From contig PDIM01000045.1 in assembly GCA_002811675.1 (NCBI GenBank), positions 33,317-62,142 of the forward strand: a stretch of 28,826 nucleotides of DNA, read 5' to 3'. The translations under genes were made by a program, and so were the position numbers. The DNA comes from Ichthyosporea sp. XGB-2017a. Its lineage: Eukaryota > Opisthokonta > Ichthyosporea. Positions 27,798 to 28,826 of this stretch are shown piece by piece. Below the pieces are notes generated by a model. That model was not told the DNA's origin. It saw only the letters and a program-made list of their open reading frames with translations, and did no database searches. How positions within the stretch are numbered: the stretch's first letter is position 1; each line of letters opens with the position of its first letter.

Positions 27798-28562
27798 TTA
27801 TGGATTTCAATTAAAACCCTAATTTTAAACTATGCGGTATTGATAATTAGACAGACGGCCAGTCTGAATGCTTTCAGCATTATTATTTCCCCTCGGAGGT
27901 CGAAGGATCATGCTTTCACATTCTACAGAAGAGCTAAGCATCAGGGAAATGACGGCAGATGTTGTGTTATACGTACAATCAAAGGGTGCGAGTTTTGGTA
28001 CAAATGTGCGGTAAATCCTCGCCCGGAACACGCAAAGTATCAGGCTTCTGTTGTAAAGATATCCGATTCCAAGTACGAACATCTAACAAAGGAATTGGTC
28101 CCCTGGCTCCTCTCTAAGCGCTAAGGTAGTGCCGACGAAGATAATAGCACTGACCCTGTTCTGGAATTTCCTTTCAGTAAATATGCCCTGGTTATCAATA
28201 TTCTTATTAAGAAATCTGACATTATTGAAACGGGGCTGAGTGATATTAGACCCGAAGATGTTGAATTGGATGTATCATTCTTAGGATTGTATAACGTAGG
28301 AGAAGAACGCAATGAATACCTTGGCCATGTAATCCTTGATAACTCTAAATGTTCAAGTAACTCCCTATTCAATGGAGCTTCCGTTCGCCTAACCATTCCA
28401 TTGTCCTCATTTGAGCTGCCCGTAAGCTTTAGTTTGGTAGATTTAATTGTCAAAAAGAGAACTCAGGAATGCATAGATCCTCAAATTAAGGGCGACCGTA
28501 CTCTTATTACCATGCCCGATGAAAAGAACAAATGTGTTAAAAATGTGATTATATTGCTTTAG
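27798..28562 (+). pseudogene. Unrecognised coding-like frame interrupted by one stop
   Basis: A single frame is open from 27798 to 28562 except for a TAA at 28122-28124. Before the stop it reads KDHAFTFYRRAKHQGNDGR, then RTIKGCEFWYKCAVNPRPEH; after it, FSKYALVINILIKKSD, LGLYNVGEERNEYLGH and RLTIPLSSFELPVSFSLVD. Both parts look like one protein by composition. There is no ATG early in the frame, so either the start is lost or the frame is an internal exon. Acceptor-like sequences (tgctttcag ending 27877; tttcctttcag ending 28177) leave room for a short intron that removes the TAA. The CEFWYKC region slightly recalls FLYWCH-type zinc motifs, too weakly to name. Pseudogene, readthrough and intron-containing gene all remain open. 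Confidence 0.4.
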
Positions 28563-28565
28563 TAA

Positions 28566-28745
28566 GAGCCGTCCCCGCTTTTATTACGGGGGATTAATTC
28601 ACCGGTTCTCGAAAAAATAGAAATGGACAAAGACGTTGGGGCAAAAGAACTGGACTATTTGACTAGACGTGGATTTTATTTAGTTCAGATTTGTATTTCC
28701 CAACAATCGCTTAGAGGCCTCAACCAGCTAGGCAATACGCCATGA
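28566..28745 (+). other. Same frame continuing past a double stop
   Basis: After TAG TAA at 28560-28565 the identical frame is open for another 59 codons to a TGA at 28743-28745. It reads EKIEMDKDVGAKELDYLTRR, then GFYLVQICIS. An ATG at 28623 could start a 40-residue peptide. It may be the tail of the decayed gene to its left or chance. The last 81 bases of the window hold nothing recognisable. Confidence 0.25.
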
Positions 28746-28826
28746 ACAGATTAATTTACTAATCTCCCATGTCGGGGCTGGTCCTTCTCAACTTCTCCTC
28801 TCCGTGTTAGCTCATGTGCTGCCCGC

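Noticed and set aside
1-28826. tRNA, rRNA, CRISPR or insertion sequences
   Set aside because: No B-box-like tRNA sequence, no rRNA-like stretch, no spaced short direct repeats with unique spacers and no transposase were seen. The only array is the contiguous minisatellite.

Overview
This window looks like nuclear DNA of a unicellular, probably free-living eukaryote. The large genes are uninterrupted reading frames, but they encode signal peptides, type II Golgi anchors, EGF and CUB modules, a receptor guanylate cyclase, ankyrin and LRR repeats. Several genes carry AATAAA poly(A) signals at or just past the stop codon. There are no bacterial operons or ribosome-binding sites. Long intronless genes with metazoan-like ectodomains would suit an intron-poor protist such as a marine stramenopile, but nothing seen here fixes the lineage.

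Layout, left to right. 1-2497 is gene-poor, with fragments of a decayed or intron-containing minus-strand gene (about 404-1430) and a 12-unit minisatellite of about 53 bp (1428-2075). 2498-6808 (-) encodes a receptor-like protein with two bacterial-type sugar-binding (PBP1/RbsB-like) modules, a Cys-rich stalk and about nine membrane segments. 6893-8879 is intergenic. 9011-10180 (+) encodes a secreted, two-module, possibly TULIP/BPI-like protein, followed by a broken tandem copy (10405-11251). 11608-13572 (+) encodes an ankyrin/LRR protein. 13725-15530 (-) and 16011-17405 (+) are divergent Golgi glycosyltransferases (GT14-like and GT8-like). 17477-19000 (-) is an acyltransferase-3 membrane protein. 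19486-22194 (+) is a multi-TM protein fused to a class 3 lipase. 22526-27520 (-) is a receptor guanylate cyclase whose outer domain begins with a TauA-like (taurine ABC-transporter type) binding protein. 27798-28745 (+) is an unrecognised frame broken by stops.

Genes alternate in strand, giving paired divergent promoters (15531-16010, 19001-19485) and convergent 3' ends as little as 71 bp apart. The shared theme is the cell surface: two receptors that reuse different bacterial solute-binding folds, one coupled to cGMP synthesis; enzymes that build or acylate glycans; a membrane lipase; and a secreted, possibly lipid-binding protein. The most striking observation is the fusion of the TauA-like domain, three CUB domains, EGFs, a pseudokinase and a guanylate cyclase, which suggests a eukaryotic receptor converting a small sulfonate or related solute into a cGMP signal. 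That ligand is an inference from family similarity.
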